Part shown: positions 46,001 through 59,200 of the stretch, piece after piece | Numbering within the stretch: position 1 is the first letter of the stretch | Layout: each line of letters begins with the position of its first letter | Assembly (NCBI GenBank): GCA_021229015.1 | Contig: CM037780.1 | Coordinates: 61,747,323 to 61,811,322 of the forward strand | Reading direction: 5' to 3' | DNA length: 64,000 bases | Source of the DNA: Solen grandis | Taxonomy: Eukaryota > Mollusca > Bivalvia > Adapedonta > Solenidae | Made by a program: the position numbers and the translations under genes | Notes under the pieces: model-generated | Told to the model about the DNA's origin: nothing | Databases searched by the model: none | Seen by the model: the letters and a program-made list of their open reading frames with translations, nothing else

Positions 46001-48737
46001 CCATCTATGTGTCTTCGATAACTTCATGCCAACGTGCACTTAGTAAACTCATCAAAAGTAAAAACCGAGAAAGTGGCAGATCTAAGTATGATCAATTCAG
46101 GTGTGATACATATGTCTTCCCTGAAGCATCTCCTCAACTTAAAAAGCCTAAAGATAGAGAAATTGGCTGCAAATGTTCATACCGTGAAGCCTGCCTTGAC
46201 ATTGCTGTAGAACTCAAAGAAAAAAACACAGAAAATGAACAGTTAAAGTCTGAAATTGCAAACCTGAAAAAGACTAAAGTTTCTAAATTGACTGTCAAGA
46301 AAATAAAAGCTGACATTGTGAATAGCAAAAGACTGGTTCGCGTATTGGAGTCTCGCCTGAAATCGAAAAATGCTTCACTAAGAAGAATAAGGCTTAGACA
46401 AAGTAGAGCAGAAAAAAAGAACATAAAATTAAAAGTTAAGTTGGAACAAATGGAAAACAATGTGAGTCAATTAAAGGAAAACAATAATCAAGAAACAGCA
46501 ATTTCGGTTGAGTTACAAGAAGAATTGCAAAGAAAGCAAGCAGGGTATGACAATATAGTTGCAGAAAGGGATTGGTTGGCAGAAATGTCGGAAGACAATT
46601 AAGTCTCATTCTATGATCAGAACATGAACAAATACTCATCTGAAATAAGGGAGTGCATATATAAGTTGCTTGAACTGAACGTTAGTGCCCAGAATGTTGA
46701 GAAAGTTATCCGAAGTGTTTTGAAGTTAGTCAATAAACACACAGATAAGCTACCGTCAAAAAGTACAGTGCTGAATATGAATGTGGAAAGACGTGTACTG
46801 TCCCAAACTCAGCTAAATGAAGAGTTGCCAGACAAGGCTAATCTTACCCTTTACACAGACGAAACAACCAAATTTGGGACTAAGTATTCTGGATACCATA
46901 CATCAGACACAGAAGGTAGAATGTATGTATTAGGTCTTCGACAGCTTGTCACCAAATCAGGACAAGACACACTTAGTGTGCTTAATGAAATTTTACAAGA
47001 TATTGATGACCGAAGCAAAGAAGCAGACATGACAGCTAAAAGGATCCTCGTAAACATAACTGCTACAATGAGTGACAGGGCCAGTACAGAAAAGAAATTC
47101 AACGAACTACTGCGAGAACTAAGGTCCAATGTGTTACCAGAGTTGAATGGAAATTGGATTGCTTTATCTGAGGAACATCAAGTGGCTGCAAGTTCAGTTC
47201 TTAACTTCTTTTGTGGCCTCCATGGACTGGTTCACTTTGCAGAATCTGCCAACTCGTCACTTACTGAATGTGAAAAGGGTTTCTTTCCAGAAAGGCCTAT
47301 TTATGACAATACATTTCTGAAAGCGAAAGAATCTGGTGCACTAAGACTTGTTCGGACAACATGCAAAGCGCTGGCACGGGGTGCTGACGAGAAATCAGGC
47401 AAGTTTAAGGACTTCAGCTCCTTCATAAAGGACTTCTTGTCTGACAATGGAATGCACAGTCTCCCTCTACAACCATTCCGTGGGAACCGTTTTAACATAT
47501 TGTTTGAAAGTGCGGCCTCCCTGTTCTTTTTACACCAGAAGATAAGAGAATTTCTGTCAGGCAATCAGACAAACAACCTGCTGAAGTCAGTATTGTTTGA
47601 TATCCAAGTTCCAGAGTACATGGCTGGGGTAAAAGCTCTCGCGCTGATCAGCAGACTAGTTACTGGGCCATTATGGTCTCTGTTAGAAGATAGAACAATC
47701 CATGTATTTGACATGAACATTCACTACATACAGCTTGTGATTTTCTTAAATGAAGCCACGACAGACATGGAGTCTTTCATTACTGGAAAAATGAAAGTAT
47801 TTGGAGATGCCACTGTTGCAAAACATGATCCGATACTTATATCTTTGCTTGCTCCATGGGAACATGACGACAAGGTCATTATATACCTGCAAGTAGCACT
47901 TCCAGTCTTAGCAGAATTGTCAAGGAAACTGTATGCTGATCATTTACCAGGCGGCCAATGGGAACATTTCACAGATGAAATGAAAGGAAAGGCATCAGGA
48001 ACGCAAAAACAATAAATTTGCAGAATCAGCATTTGGAAATTTAGACCAGCTTTTGAGAAAGAAGCCAAACGTCTCTGTGCTTGCTTCTGAGGCATATTTG
48101 ATGTTTTCAGCCAACAGAACACACACTTGGTTGGATGAAAAAGATGAAAACTTGAAAAAACATCTGATTGAAGAAGCAATGCGTGATGTTAAAAGAATAC
48201 GTTCTGACTTTCAACGAAGGAAATCAGAGATTGAAAGGAAACATAAGGAAGCTGTGGCGCTGTCGATTGAAAAGGCAAGGGCTCTTGAGCAGAAAAGAAT
48301 TCAAAAACTTGAAAGGTACACAGATAAAATCATATATTATGGTTTATGGCAGTCTGAAGATGCCGTTGACAGTGCGTTAAGAGAGTTGGATAGTGTAACA
48401 GAAAAAAAAGAAGCACTGAAATGTCAATTGAACTTTAGAAAGCATGTCCTGAAGCAGAATCCATCTGATAGATTACAAGACGTTTACAAATTTTCTAAAT
48501 TTGAAAATGGAAAGCGAAAAGACCTCACCATAGAAGAACTGACTACAAATGTTAAAAAAACTTGTGGCCCATGCCTTTACAATTACAGCAGAAAATGACA
48601 ATTCAGAAACAGATAGAGTGATACTAACAGGAAAGATGGTAGAGCATAAACTCGCCCAGAATGGAGAGGAAACGTGGTACAAGGGAAGAGTCATTTCACA
48701 GGTATTCAGTTCGACCGATGATTGCAGAGATGTGTAA
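46001..48737 (+). pseudogene. Large last exon: coiled-coil plus transposase-like domain, three disruptions
   Basis: An acceptor TTCTGTTGTAG precedes 46001. Reading 1 (46003-46602) is about 200 residues of highly charged coiled coil with a GCKCSYREAC motif, ending at TAA 46600-46602. The same frame continues from 46603 to 48015, with YTDETTKFG (first Asp near 46858), TMSDRAS (second Asp near 47074) and NFFCGLHGLVHFAES. These motifs look like an RNase-H-fold, hAT/KDZ-like transposase core, a family I recall as multicopy and mostly unnamed in invertebrates. An extra base near 47986-47987 shifts to the frame of 48053-48598 (helical, Lys/Glu-rich), and an A7 run at 48554-48560 shifts again to a tail with GEETWYKGRV, Tudor-like in appearance. 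Either a recently decayed gene or, for the two indels, assembly error. The 100-N gap follows 142 bases later. Confidence 0.65.
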
Positions 48738-48879
48738 CTTGATTGTGTTTTCATCAGTGCCATGAAAAATACCTCATTTGTTTACTGTCAATTAAGATCC
48801 AGTCAGATGTTTATGCAAGTTACATTACTAAAACTTCACTAACATATATGTAATAACTTCACTAACAAGATTACCGATA

Positions 48880-48979
48880 NNNNNNNNNNNNNNNNNNNNN
48901 NNNNNNNNNNNNNNNNNNNNNNNNNNNNNNNNNNNNNNNNNNNNNNNNNNNNNNNNNNNNNNNNNNNNNNNNNNNNNNN
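48880..48979. other. Assembly gap (100 N)
   Basis: Exactly 100 N, the usual placeholder for a gap of unknown length. It breaks a minus-strand family-1 element and may hide the 5' exons of the PTCD2-like gene. Confidence 0.98.
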
Positions 48980-49487
48980 CAGGGGTCACTTGTTTTACAC
49001 AGAGTTATATAGGAAAATCTTAAAAAATCTTCTTCTATGAATCCATAAGGCCTAGAGGTTAGATATTTGGTATGTAGCATCATCTTATGGGCCACTACCA
49101 AGATTGTACAAATCATAGCTCAATGGTGATAAATGCCCCCGCAATAGGGGTCACTTGTTTTACATAGAGTTAAATAGGAAAATCTTAAAAAATCTTCTTC
49201 TATGAAACAATAAGGCCTAGAGCTAAGATTTTTGGTATGTAGTAGCATCTAATGGTTCATTACAAAGATTTTCAAAGTCTTGGCCCTACGGTGATAAATG
49301 ACCCTGCGCCCAAGTCTTCTCTGAAACCATATGGCCCATTGCTTAGATATTTGGTGTGTAGTATTGTCAGGGGTAAAATGTTTTAGATTAAGTTATATCA
49401 GAATCCTTGTCTGTTTAAAAACCTTGACATCAGTTGAAGCAATGGTACTCAGGTGAGCAATTCAGAGCCATCATGGCCCTCTTGTTT
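48980..49487 (-). mobile_element. Tandem-core element, family 1, 165-bp core, truncated by the gap
   Basis: Minus-strand 5' end at right (TCAGGTGAGCAATT then CATCATGGCCCTCTTGTT). The units are nearly identical to the left part of 13466-14706. The other end is lost in the N run. Confidence 0.85.
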
Positions 49488-49700
49488 AAATGTTTAACAG
49501 AAATATTTAATGTTTGCAAAAACAGACGAGCTTTGGCACTCACATGCGGTACACTTGTTGTGTCATCTGCTGTAATCAGAGGTGACACATTGGAATCACT
49601 TGTTTGTCAGTCTGTCAGTCCATCCATCTGTCTGTCTATCATACTTTTTCCGTCCCGCTTCAGTAGGTGACACATGTGTTCCAGATAACATTCTTGTTTA

Positions 49701-49940
49701 TTAACCCTTTCCCTCATAGAGGAAACCATGAAAAGACCTATGCGAACAGCATAAAACTAGATCAGCCTGCGAGTAACTCGCAGGCTGATCAGGTTTTATG
49801 CTGTTCGCTGCTCCTCAGTGGTCTGGAAATGAGGATTTTGAAATTAAATTTGGTAAGGTTTAACTGGTTTTCTGCAGATCAGGCTTTATGTGGTACCTAT
49901 TGAGTGCGCCAAAATGAGTCTATATGAGGGAAAGGGTTAA
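49701..49940. mobile_element. piggyBac-like MITE, copy 1
   Basis: 240 bp bounded by TTAA. Termini are TTAACCCTTTCCCTCATA and its reverse complement TATGAGGGAAAGGGTTAA. The interior has a perfect palindrome GATCAGCCTGCGAG-TAA-CTCGCAGGCTGATC (49761-49791). TTAA targets and CCCTTT ends are typical of piggyBac. No ORF. Confidence 0.85.
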
Positions 49941-50046
49941 GCTAGCACTTGTATGTACTTACATATCATTCATGTGAATGATTTGAGTATAACTATATGA
50001 AGTATTTTCAGTCCTATAATTTTGATATTGCTTGTTTTCTTCACAG

Positions 50047-50223
50047 AGTAACAATGTTGATGGAGAATGTCGAAAGGTTCTGTGCTTCATGATCATGATG
50101 GACATGTTATACAAAGCAGAAATGTACCATGAGCTTGTCTCTCTTTATTCTAATTTTGAAGACTTCTTCCCTGAGAAACGTGCCACTATTGTCACCATTG
50201 TGATAGCAGCATTGTATAGAATT
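50047..50223 (+). CDS. PTCD2: PTCD2-like exon a
   Basis: Acceptor TTTTCTTCACAG, donor ATT-GTAAGT. 59 residues with paired helices typical of a PPR unit. Phase 0 at both ends. Confidence 0.8.
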
Positions 50224-53200
50224 GTAAGTATGAAATGGAACTTGTAAGTTGCTTTTTTCAGTGCCCACTACATAATGACTTGTCCAACATATCTTAATAA
50301 TGCTCTTTATTTTCCATTCTGACAGAAAAAAATCTTTAATAATTGGTAATTTGAGTATTATGCTTGACCTTTTGAGAGAAGCTGTAGAGATCTGCTATTT
50401 GCTTATAGAAATCAGTCACTCAATTAAGAACTTCTATAAGTGAGTCATATAAAAAACAATGATTGAAATGCATATGCATTGATTAAGTTATTTTGTTGAA
50501 AGAAAAGGAAGAGACCCTATGAAATATGATAAGGAATCATATATGTTTTCCCTGATGCATTGCTACATACCGTAGTGACACTGCAATTTTGTTCCTTTTA
50601 ACTGGTACCCGTAACAGAAAAATTCAAAAGTGTATTTTTATATCCCCGCAAATGAAGTTTGAGAGGGGGTATATAGGAGTCAGTCTATCGGCTTGTCGGT
50701 CTTTTGGTTTGTCGGTCTGTCCATCCATCCCAAAAACTTGTGATGCAAACTACTTCTACATTTCTTAACCGATTCAGTTGAAATTTTGTGGGTGTATTGA
50801 TAATCAGGTGAAGAGGTGCATGTCATAAATTTCACTGAGTTGTCTCAAGGATGGCAGAGTTATTGCCCCTGATTCGACTCTGAATATTGGTCGGTCTGTT
50901 GGAATTTTCTTGTCCGGAACATAACTTGAAAACTATTCAAGGGATTGACTTGAAATATAGGCAGATGACGACTAGGACAAGTGCAGTATCCAAGAACTGT
51001 AACTCTACCAGGTACCATTTTGAATTATCTAGCCTTTGTTTTATTACTTTTTCTTGTCCGCAACATCACTCTAAAATTTTACAAGGTATTGACTTGAAAC
51101 TTAAGTATAGACAGATGGCGACTAGGAGAAGTGCAGTGTTCTAGAACTGAAACTTTATCTGTTCCCAATTCTGATTTATCACCCTTTGCTTAATTCCGTT
51201 TTTTTCCTGTCCGGAACATTACTCGAAAATTGTACAAGGTATTGCCTTGAAACTTTTAATATAGACAGATGGCGATAAGGAGAAGTGCATTGTCCAAGAA
51301 CTGTAACTCTACCTGGTTCCATGTTTAAATTATCTCCCTTTGTTTAATCCTTTTTTTCTTGTCTGGAACATAACTCAAAATAATACAAAGTATTGACTTG
51401 AAACTTAAAATGTAAACAGATGGCGACTAGGAGAAGTGCAATGTCCAAGAACTGTAACTCTACCCTTTTAAAGTTCTGTACCAAACAGCCATAATTGACT
51501 CTTTATCCTTTTTAATTAAAGACTTTACTTACTTACTATCATAACCAATATACTATGTATACAGGTTCTTATCTATGCTCCATCTGGAAACTGGCTTCAC
51601 CTGTATCAAATCATTTTGCGGGGTATTAATCACCTTTAGTGATAGCTCTAGTTGATAGAGACATGGTGTAAGCCCTTCCTTCTCAGCTGAAATAATTTCA
51701 AAAGTTTTTCTCTTCTGTAATATCTCATTATGTCTCCCCCCCATGTTTATATGTGGGAAACATATTGTTTTTGTCGGAGTCATATTTTTGGAGTTATTGC
51801 CTTTTTTTAAAATTTCAAACTTAATTTTTGTCTGGAATATCACTAAAAAAGTGTCAGAGCTATTAACTTAAAAAATCAAAGGTGGATAGATCTTATGGAG
51901 AAGAAGTGTCATGCTTAAGAATTGTAGCTTTGCGCATCATTATTTTGAAGTTATTTCCCTTTTTAAAATTTTGGACTCAATTTTATTCTGGAGTGAAACT
52001 CAAAAGTTACTGAAGCTTTTAACTTGAAACTTCACAGGTGGATAGATCACATGGAGGAGAAGTGCAGTGCACAAGAACTGTAACTCTGCACATATATTTT
52101 CGGAGTTACTGCCCTTTGTTAAATTTCATATTTATTGTCAAGAGCATTACTCACACACTATGAGATTCATTCACTATAACCTTGAAACTTCATAGGTGAA
52201 TAGATCTCATAAAGGAAAATTGCAGTGCACATGAACCTTAATTCTGCAAATAATATTTTTAGAGTTATTGCCCATTGTTTAATTTCATATTCAATTAAGT
52301 TTTTTCTGGAGCATAACTCATGCACTATGAGACATATAATCTTGGGTAGACGTTATGAATGAGAATTGCAGTACACAAGAGCATAATCCATTTCCAATTT
52401 TTCTTGTTTGAGTTTTCCCCTTTTATATAATTTTGTATCCTTAAGATAAATCCAGTTTGACTCATGTTATTGAAATTAAATTTTATTTATGGAAAGAAAA
52501 GTGTCATGCACAAGAACTATAAATCTGCACATCATTTTTAGCTCACCTGAGCACAAAGTGCTCAAGGTGAGCTATTGTGATCACCTTTTGTCCGTCGTCC
52601 GTCGTCCGTGCGTGCGTGCGTGCGTCCGTCCGTCGTCAACAATTTGCTTTAAAGAACATCTCCTCCTGAACCGCTGAAGGGATTTTGACCAAACTTCACA
52701 GGAATCATCCTTATGATGCCTTCTATCAAAGTTGTACAAATTATTCAGATTGGTTGAAAAAGTAGGTCACAGGAGCTAAAAATAGATTTTAAAAACTCAA
52801 ACTTTGAAAATCTTCTTCTGCAAAACTGCAAGGCCTAGAGCTTAGATATTTGGTATGTAGCATCATCTAATGGTTCATTACCAAGATTGTTCAAATCATA
52901 GCCCTATGGTGATAAATGCCCCCGCACCAGGGGTCACTTGTTTTACATAGAGTTATATAGGAAAATCTTAAAAAATCTTCTTCTGTAAATCCATAAGGCC
53001 CAGAGCTTAGATATTTGGTATGTAGCATCATCTAATGGTTCATTACCAAGATTGTTCAAATCATAGCCCTATGGTGATAAATGCCCCCGCACCAGGGGTC
53101 ACTTGTTTTACATAGAGTTATATAGGAAAATCTTAAAAAATCTTCTTCTGTAAATCCATAAGGCCCAGAGCTTAGATATTTGGTATGTAGCATCATCTAA

Positions 53201-56200
53201 TGGTTCATTACCAAGATTGTTCAAATCATAGCCCTATGGTGATAAATGCCCCGGCACCAGGGGTCACTTGTTTTACATAGAGTTATATAGGAAAATCTTA
53301 AAAAATCTTCTTCTGTAAATCCATAAGGCCCAGAGCTTAGATATTTGGTATGTAGCATCATCTAATGGTTCATTACCAAGATTGTTCAAATCATAGCCTT
53401 ACGGTGATAAATGACCCTGCACCAGTGGTCACTTGTTTCACATAGAGTTACATAGGAAAAGACCTAGAGCTTAATCTATAGATTTGATGTGAAATATTGT
53501 CTAGTGGTCCGTACCCACATAATTCATAGTTATAGACCAATCATAAAAAAAATATTTTGCAATATTACTAGTTTGAGAGATTATGACTAGATAATGGTTA
53601 AAATTTGGCCCTTGATTGAATCACTTTTTACTTTAAATTACATACTTGATATATGTTTTATATTAAAATCAGTATCTACGATTAAATAAAATGATAAAAA
53701 GACTAAGAGAATATATTGTGTCAATTGTATATTAAATAAAGGTTTTCTTTAAGAAAGATATGAAAGTACAGATAATCGTATTGTTGGTAATAAAAACACA
53801 TTCGGTCGTTTTAGGTTATAATATTATTAACCAATGAAAAATTAGGAAACTATTCAGCCCTCCATTTCCGGTTTCAGTTTGGTAGGTATACGATTCTCTT
53901 CAGAAATTTCAACGAATTATCGAAGATCATTAATCTAACAGACCTAAAAAGCGATTGAAAAGTAGGTCAGTAGGTCAAATCTTAGAAAAACCTTGTTTAC
54001 ACACTGGAGGCCACAATTTTGATTCAATCTTCCTCAAACTTGGTCAGCACAAATGTCCTCAGGTGAGCGTCTTTAGGGCCATCTTGGCCCTCTTGTTTTA
54101 TAGTTATTCCCACTTTTCACAATTTCTTGTCCGGGGCCTCCTTGGCCGAGAGGGTGAAGTCGCTGACTTTAGAACCCACTTAGCCCCTCACTGTGTGGGT
54201 TCAAATCTCGGCAGGGTCATTCGGATTTTCATGTGAGGAAGCCTTTCAGCTGGCTTGCAGTAGGTTGGCGGTTCTACTCGGATGCCTTCGAGCATTCAGG
54301 GTCCACCTGTAATTAGCTGGACGTCACTATATGAGTGAAATACTGTCGAAGCGACGGTAAACTCAAATAGTCAAGTCAAATCAAGACAATTTCTTGTCCG
54401 CAAGATAACCCCTGTTCTAATTATGCTGTTGAAACAAAATTTCAGTCATGGAAAGAAAAAGGTCCATAACTCTGGGCAGAGCTTTATCAATAAAGTCAGC
54501 CCTTTAACTATTTACTCCATGATTACTGATGACATAATTACCGTAAAAATTCAATGAATATTAAATAACCAGAAATTAAACAATTTTTGGCATGAATGGA
54601 CTCAATTACTGCAAACAATTGCAAACTTGTTGTTGCCTAACCACACAGGGCTTACCCATTGCTTGTCATCCATTCTTTTACATGTGAAAAAATAATGCAT
54701 TCCTATATTGAAGTCACTGCAAACGTGAGCTAATGTTTTAGTAACTGAAATCATGGTAGATCAACTTTCTCAAAGCCAACAAAGCGTATGTCACTGTGTG
54801 TCTTAGTGTATGTGTGTGTGTGAGGAGGTAGGGGTGTAGGGAGACATCAGTTTTCTATGAAAACAAACCTCTAGTTCTTTTTTGAAAATATTAACCAGAA
54901 AAATTTGCAGAAAAAATTGCAAGGTGTTCTCTTTTTATAGCCCATATTTTCTCCTCACAATATCAGCAGAAACACAGCTACTTGTTTACACAATTTTAAG
55001 AAATTCAAGGCTAATTTTTCAAAAATGAAGGAGTACCTGACCCATTTTCAGTTCAAGGAAAAAAATCACTGTGACAGCAGGTTGGACAAAATTGTGCACC
55101 TTTTAACTTAAAAAATATAGAAAATTGTTTATTCTCTTGAATGGTCTTCTTGAACTCATACAGAACCTATACAAATACAGTCAAGTCTTACAGATCACAC
55201 AGCAATCTACATTTATTAATCTGTTCTTATATTGAACAATTTTGCTCTTTTTTTAGCTCGACTATTCGGAGAATATGAGAGCTATTCTACTCGCGCCGGC
55301 ATCGGCGTTGGCAGTCATATCTAAGAAACCAGTAGGTGTATTGCAATCAATCTTCACACAAGTCTTTCTAGGCACAAAACAAACCTAGAGAACCAAGAGG
55401 GACAACTCTTGATTGAATTTTACTCAAATTAGGGGTCTTTTTCAACTTAGAAATTTGCGTTAACATTTTTGGTTAAAGTTTTTAATTAATTTTACTCAGT
55501 AAGCACAAAAAAGGACCTGCAGAACCAAGATGAACAACTCTTGCTAGAATTTTACTCAAATTATGGGCCTTTTTAGACTTAGAAATTTGCGTTAACATTT
55601 TTGGTTAAAGTTTTTCTGCAACTAAGTTAATATTATTACTCAGTAAGCACTTGGTGTATTGGATTTAAACTTCATACAAGTCTTCCTAAACATAAAATGG
55701 ACCTGCAGAACCAAGATGAACAACTCTTGCTAGAATTTTACTTAAATCATGGGCCTTTTTCAACTTAGAAATTTGCGTTAACATTTTTGGTTTAAGTTTT
55801 TTGCAACTAAATTAATGTCATTACTCAGTTATTCATCCAAAATATGAGACAACCAACATATCAAAGATGAACTTTTCCTTGATTTTTTTTTCTCGAATTA
55901 TGACCTGAGTTTTAGATGCTGCTAAATTGAGTCACATAAATTATTTTAATACTGCTTTAATACAATGGTATTGCGTCACTATCAAATACCCGAATAGTTG
56001 AGCATGCTGTCTTTCGGACAGCTCTTGTTCATGATTATTTTTTCCCTATCGAAAAGGAAACTTCAAACAGTGGCTTCATACAGTTGGTTGAGCAGCCTAC
56101 CCATGAACTTGGATCTGTCCTGGGTATTGCCTTCACTAACAACCCTGCTGAAAATTGTTGTGTCGCCAACATGCCTGTGTACTCTTCCAACCACTACCTG

Positions 56201-59200
56201 ATCTCTGTCCACATGAAAAAATCTTGTATAAAACATACCTTCATGTATCATTAACAACTATTTCAGCTAACTTACCGGTATTGTAAATACTTGTATTTGA
56301 ATTTTGGTTCTCTTTAGTTTGACAAGGCCTTTTCCATTAGGGGACTTTTATTGCTTGGCAATTGTTTTATTTGTTATTTTTGGGGTCTTTTTCAGTTAAG
56401 TTCCATCTCTATTTTTTAAAATAAAACCACACTTATTGGAAATATATAATCAGCATTAATTTTTTAGAAAATGGTCATTTTTTTCTCAGTAGAAAAGATC
56501 CCCATTTGTGACTCAGTGAAGTTCAAAATGGCTGATTTCTATTGTGTTTCAGAATACGCCAGATGCACTGACCCGGATGTTGAGTATCATGTCGGATGTG
56601 CCGCACCTTCATCTGGGAGTCCGCAGCCTTCTCATGAGCACCATGTTGGCTTATAAAAATGTTTGTTGATTGACTGTTTTAAAGAATATCTCAGTTTTAC
56701 TTTCATTGGACTTTTAACTCGTCATTTATCCTGATCCCCTGTACCTTGGTGATCCAGTCCTGGGGATAGAATATCTGCAGGCAGCTGGCAGCTGTTGTAT
56801 TTAAATCAAAGAAAAAAGGATCTAGATAAGTCGCTGACATTATCGGGAGTCTCAAAACTGACACGTCAGAGTCTGATTACCAAATAACAACATCCATATA
56901 AAAAATGTTTCTCTGCAGCTGCTTTACCCATGCTTTAATAATTATAAATGGTTTTGGAATTTTTTTAAAAAGAAGTGAGCTGTGATAAAGAAAGACGTAA
57001 TTTTTAAAGCATTTTATAAAAACACCAGTGACTTGATCAGGGCTAATGCTGGATAATTACCGAGGTTTTCAATGAAAATCCTGGTTATAAGAATTAGGTG
57101 AGTCGTTTGGCGGGTGGGCAGGCATAAAACATTTCATTTTTGTTAAATATATCTTGTGAGAATAGAGATACAGTTTGCATACTTTGTAAGTGAATACCTT
57201 ATGGGAAGAGAAAGATTGGGATTGATTTTTTAGGATGATCGGGTTAAGGTCAAGGTCACTGTTACTAAAAATAGATGTTACAGCTTTTTATTTGGAGTGA
57301 AGTATGATGATCATATTTTATATATAGATACCTTATAGGTAAATGAAGATTTTGATTGATTTGCAGGTCAATAGGATCAAGGTCAAGGAAACTGTTACTA
57401 AAATTAGTTTTGCTTGCTTTATAGAGCAGCACTTGAAAACCTGGTTTTGCATAAACTGATGTGTTTCTTGTTTTTCTATGAGCCAGGGAATGATCCAGGT
57501 GATGCCAAATTTAAGCCACTTTTTGCATTTTATGAGCCATTTACGAGTAAAAATTGTAAAAAAAAGTAGACATTGTTTAAATAATATTATATAATTTTGT
57601 ACACCTTAATTTTCATAATCCAAACAAATAAGAATGTTATTAAACAGAAATGTGAAAATTTCTAATACAAATGAAACCTCAAGAAGCAAAAGTTTAAGTT
57701 ATAAAACTTATATCTATGTAAATTAATGTAAAATGAAATGAGTCTTGACAGTTTAAAGACTTTCAATATATGCTTATTGTGACAAAGTTGTTCTGCCCAT
57801 CATGTTTGCTTTAGGTGATCCATCCATTATTAAATTTGGATCATGGTCTATCAAGTGATTGTAGGAATTTCATAGTAAATGCAAGCCTGTATAGACCTAG
57901 AACAAAAGAGCCTATAACTTCTGAATCAGTGAATGCTTGCATCTGCACTGAAGCTTTTTTAAGCATTTGAGTGATCATGATTATAGGTTAATGATGGATG
58001 GATTACCTTAAGTTTTTAAAATGAAAGAAATTAGATCATTACAGTCTTTCATTGTGTAATTAAGTCTTTTTGAGGTTACTGTGCCACACCTACTTCTGTT
58101 TTTATTAATATGCCGTTTTATTAAGACCATTAGATAAAGACTGTGTAAAGTTTTATATGACTTCAGAATCAGCCAGGTGTGATGCTGGAGTTGATGCAGA
58201 TACCCTGCTTCCAAGGCTTGTCTGAAGGTCTGTCCAGCAAAGGGGAGAATGTTCGGGTGAGGCATTACACGTGGAAAAACTGACAATGTATAAAACATGT
58301 CACTCCGAAATAAGAAATAGATATAAGAAAATCCACAAGTGTCAATGAAAACCTTAACACCTGACTAATGAAATAGTCTCGTGATACTGTGAAAATTTTT
58401 GTGGGACACTAATTTTCATTGATTTTGTGGAGGGTTTTATTCATGAATATTTATTCCCACTAATACTTGACTCTCATGTTGACCTTAGGTTTTTTAGAAC
58501 ATAGATCCACAAATAAATATACCGATAAAATTCCCTTAGGTACATAATCAATGAAATTTAATATCAGCCAAAATAAATGATTAACTGGAAGCCGGTCCTA
58601 TAAAGGAATCATATATATTGTCGGGTCATACTTTGTTTCATTGCATCCCATCCCGTTTTACTAATAATTTTGTATTCTATACCTCTGCCTCACAGAAGCC
58701 TGGCGTGCGGTCAGTATGCCAAACCATGTTCAACTGTACAGTTACTGTCAGCTTTAAATCTGTCTCAGTGTCATAAACCACAATATTCAGGTATACCAGT
58801 ATACAACACAAGGTGCATTCGAACAGCATGGTATGTGGGCCTAAGAAACCCCCATAGCTGACTTTAAGTGACAGTTGCTTATGGTTTGGTATGAACGCAC
58901 GTCTGGGCTATATAGGAATCACACTTGTTACATTCCATCAAGTCACGTTTTGTCCTGATAAATCAGACTTTCACTTTATATGAAGGCAATATGGGATTTG
59001 GGAATATTAACCCTTTCCCTCATATAGACTCATTTTGGCGCACTCAATAGGTACCACATAAAGCCTGATCTGCAGAAAACCACAGTTAAACCTTACCAAA
59101 TTTAATTACAAAATCCTCATTTCCAGACCACTGAGGAGCAGCAAACAGCATAAAACCTGATCAGCCTGCGAGTGTCTCGCAGGCTGATCTGGTTTTATGC

